The notes beneath the pieces were generated by a model. The model was not told the origin of the DNA. It ran no database searches and saw only the letters and a program-made list of their open reading frames with translations. Positions 6,225 through 6,699 of a DNA stretch of 6,699 nucleotides are shown here, in pieces. How positions within the stretch are numbered: position 1 is the first letter of the stretch; each line of letters opens with the position of its first letter. Origin of the DNA: Treponema sp. GTDB taxonomy: Bacteria > Spirochaetota > Spirochaetia > Treponematales > Breznakiellaceae. Location: the NCBI GenBank assembly GCA_031257715.1, contig JAIROE010000276.1:1-6699 (forward strand), written 5' to 3'. The translations under genes and the position numbers were made by a program.

Positions 6225-6699
6225 ATGGAACAAAGTGACATTCTGGGTAAAAAGGTCTTTCTTTTATACCCCCACAGCGTTATTCATGAGGAAATGCTTG
6301 ACATCCTTATCATGAGCGGCTTTGAAACCTATACACTCCGGGATCACAAGCGGGCGGCCAAACTGCTGGAAAAATTCCCCGATTCCATCATGTTTGTAAA
6401 CATAGACGACGGTATGCCCGAACGTGAATGGGAAACGTACATCAGGGATTTGCAGGAAAACCCGAAAACCCAAGGGTCCAGACTGGGGATATTATCGTAC
6501 AATCAGGACAAAGCGCTCATGGAAAAGTACCTCATGAAGCTTTCGGTTCCCTGCGGCTACATACAGCTTAAGCTGGGAATACAGCAGAGCACCAAAATCA
6601 TCCTCAACGCCCTTGAGGCGAACGAAGCCAGAGGCCGCCGTAAATATATACGCGCCTTCTGCGAAGACGATCACAGCGCAACGATGAATTACAAATCCG
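6225..6699 (+). CDS. Pseudo-receiver + probable PilZ-domain protein, 3' truncated by window
   Basis: 158 codons are open to the right edge, in good coding style. Residues about 9-130 follow the alternating strand/helix pattern of a response-regulator receiver: strands KVFLLYP, ETYTL, SIMFVNI, RLGILSY and CGYIQLKLG with helices between them. The acidic cluster after strand 1 is absent (YPHS), and N59 occupies roughly the place of the phosphoacceptor Asp, so it is probably not phosphorylated. The helix ending at about residue 137 runs into RRKYIRAFC, which fits the RxxxR motif (R139, R143) that opens PilZ domains and binds c-di-GMP. The second PilZ motif, (D/N)xSxxG, would lie beyond the window. 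A c-di-GMP effector role (motility or envelope control) is inferred. There is no signal peptide, so it is probably cytoplasmic. No Shine-Dalgarno precedes the ATG. It is transcribed divergently from the operon through a shared 74-bp region. The coding call is firm; the PilZ call is moderate because most of that domain is missing. Confidence 0.8.
   Translation, partial: MEQSDILGKKVFLLYPHSVIHEEMLDILIMSGFETYTLRDHKRAAKLLEKFPDSIMFVNIDDGMPEREWETYIRDLQENPKTQGSRLGILSYNQDKALMEKYLMKLSVPCGYIQLKLGIQQSTKIILNALEANEARGRRKYIRAFCEDDHSATMNYKS

Noticed and set aside
6264..6674. Two minus-strand open frames of 60-69 codons
   Set aside because: They lie opposite the receiver-like/PilZ reading frame, which has convincing secondary-structure pattern and codon use.

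Overview
The window reads as part of a bacterial chromosome, moderately GC-rich and tightly packed, with no rRNA, tRNA, CRISPR array or mobile element that I can see. The best guess for the source is a spirochaete, Treponema-like. This rests on my recollection of treponemal protein styles: a LicC/PntC-type nucleotidyltransferase fused to a PLP enzyme, and a receiver-like plus PilZ protein. No phylogenetic marker is present, so it remains an inference.

Layout from left to right. Positions 1-725 (+) hold the C-terminal 240 residues of undecaprenyl-diphosphate phosphatase (UppP), cut by the left edge. Positions 726-869 are a short convergent intergenic gap with GC-rich dyads but no T-tailed terminator. 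Positions 870-6150 (-) are a compact four-gene operon, transcribed in the order SDR oxidoreductase (6150-5341), aldehyde dehydrogenase (5339-3810), nucleotidyltransferase/PLP-enzyme fusion (3805-1997), histone-deacetylase-superfamily amidohydrolase (2000-870). The junctions are 1 nt, 4 nt and a 4-nt ATGA overlap, so co-transcription and partial translational coupling are very likely. Positions 6151-6224 are a 74-bp divergent promoter region built on an inverted repeat. Positions 6225-6699 (+) are the start of a protein with a pseudo-receiver N-terminus leading into a probable PilZ (c-di-GMP-binding) domain, cut by the right edge.

The operon is the interesting part. An SDR resembling animal retinol/17-beta-hydroxysteroid dehydrogenases (SDR16C type) and an aldehyde dehydrogenase with a hydrophobic, basic C-terminal tail could oxidise or reduce a hydrophobic alcohol/aldehyde. 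The fusion protein joins a LicC/PntC-like cytidylyltransferase-type domain to a CobD/HisC-like PLP domain. This suggests that a small amino-phosphate (or aminophosphonate) is made and activated as a CDP-type head group by one polypeptide. The deacetylase-family enzyme could remove an acyl group from an amine in the same pathway. Together this suggests an uncharacterised pathway for an amino-alcohol or amino-lipid head group. Each family assignment is supported by visible motifs. The pathway itself is inference.
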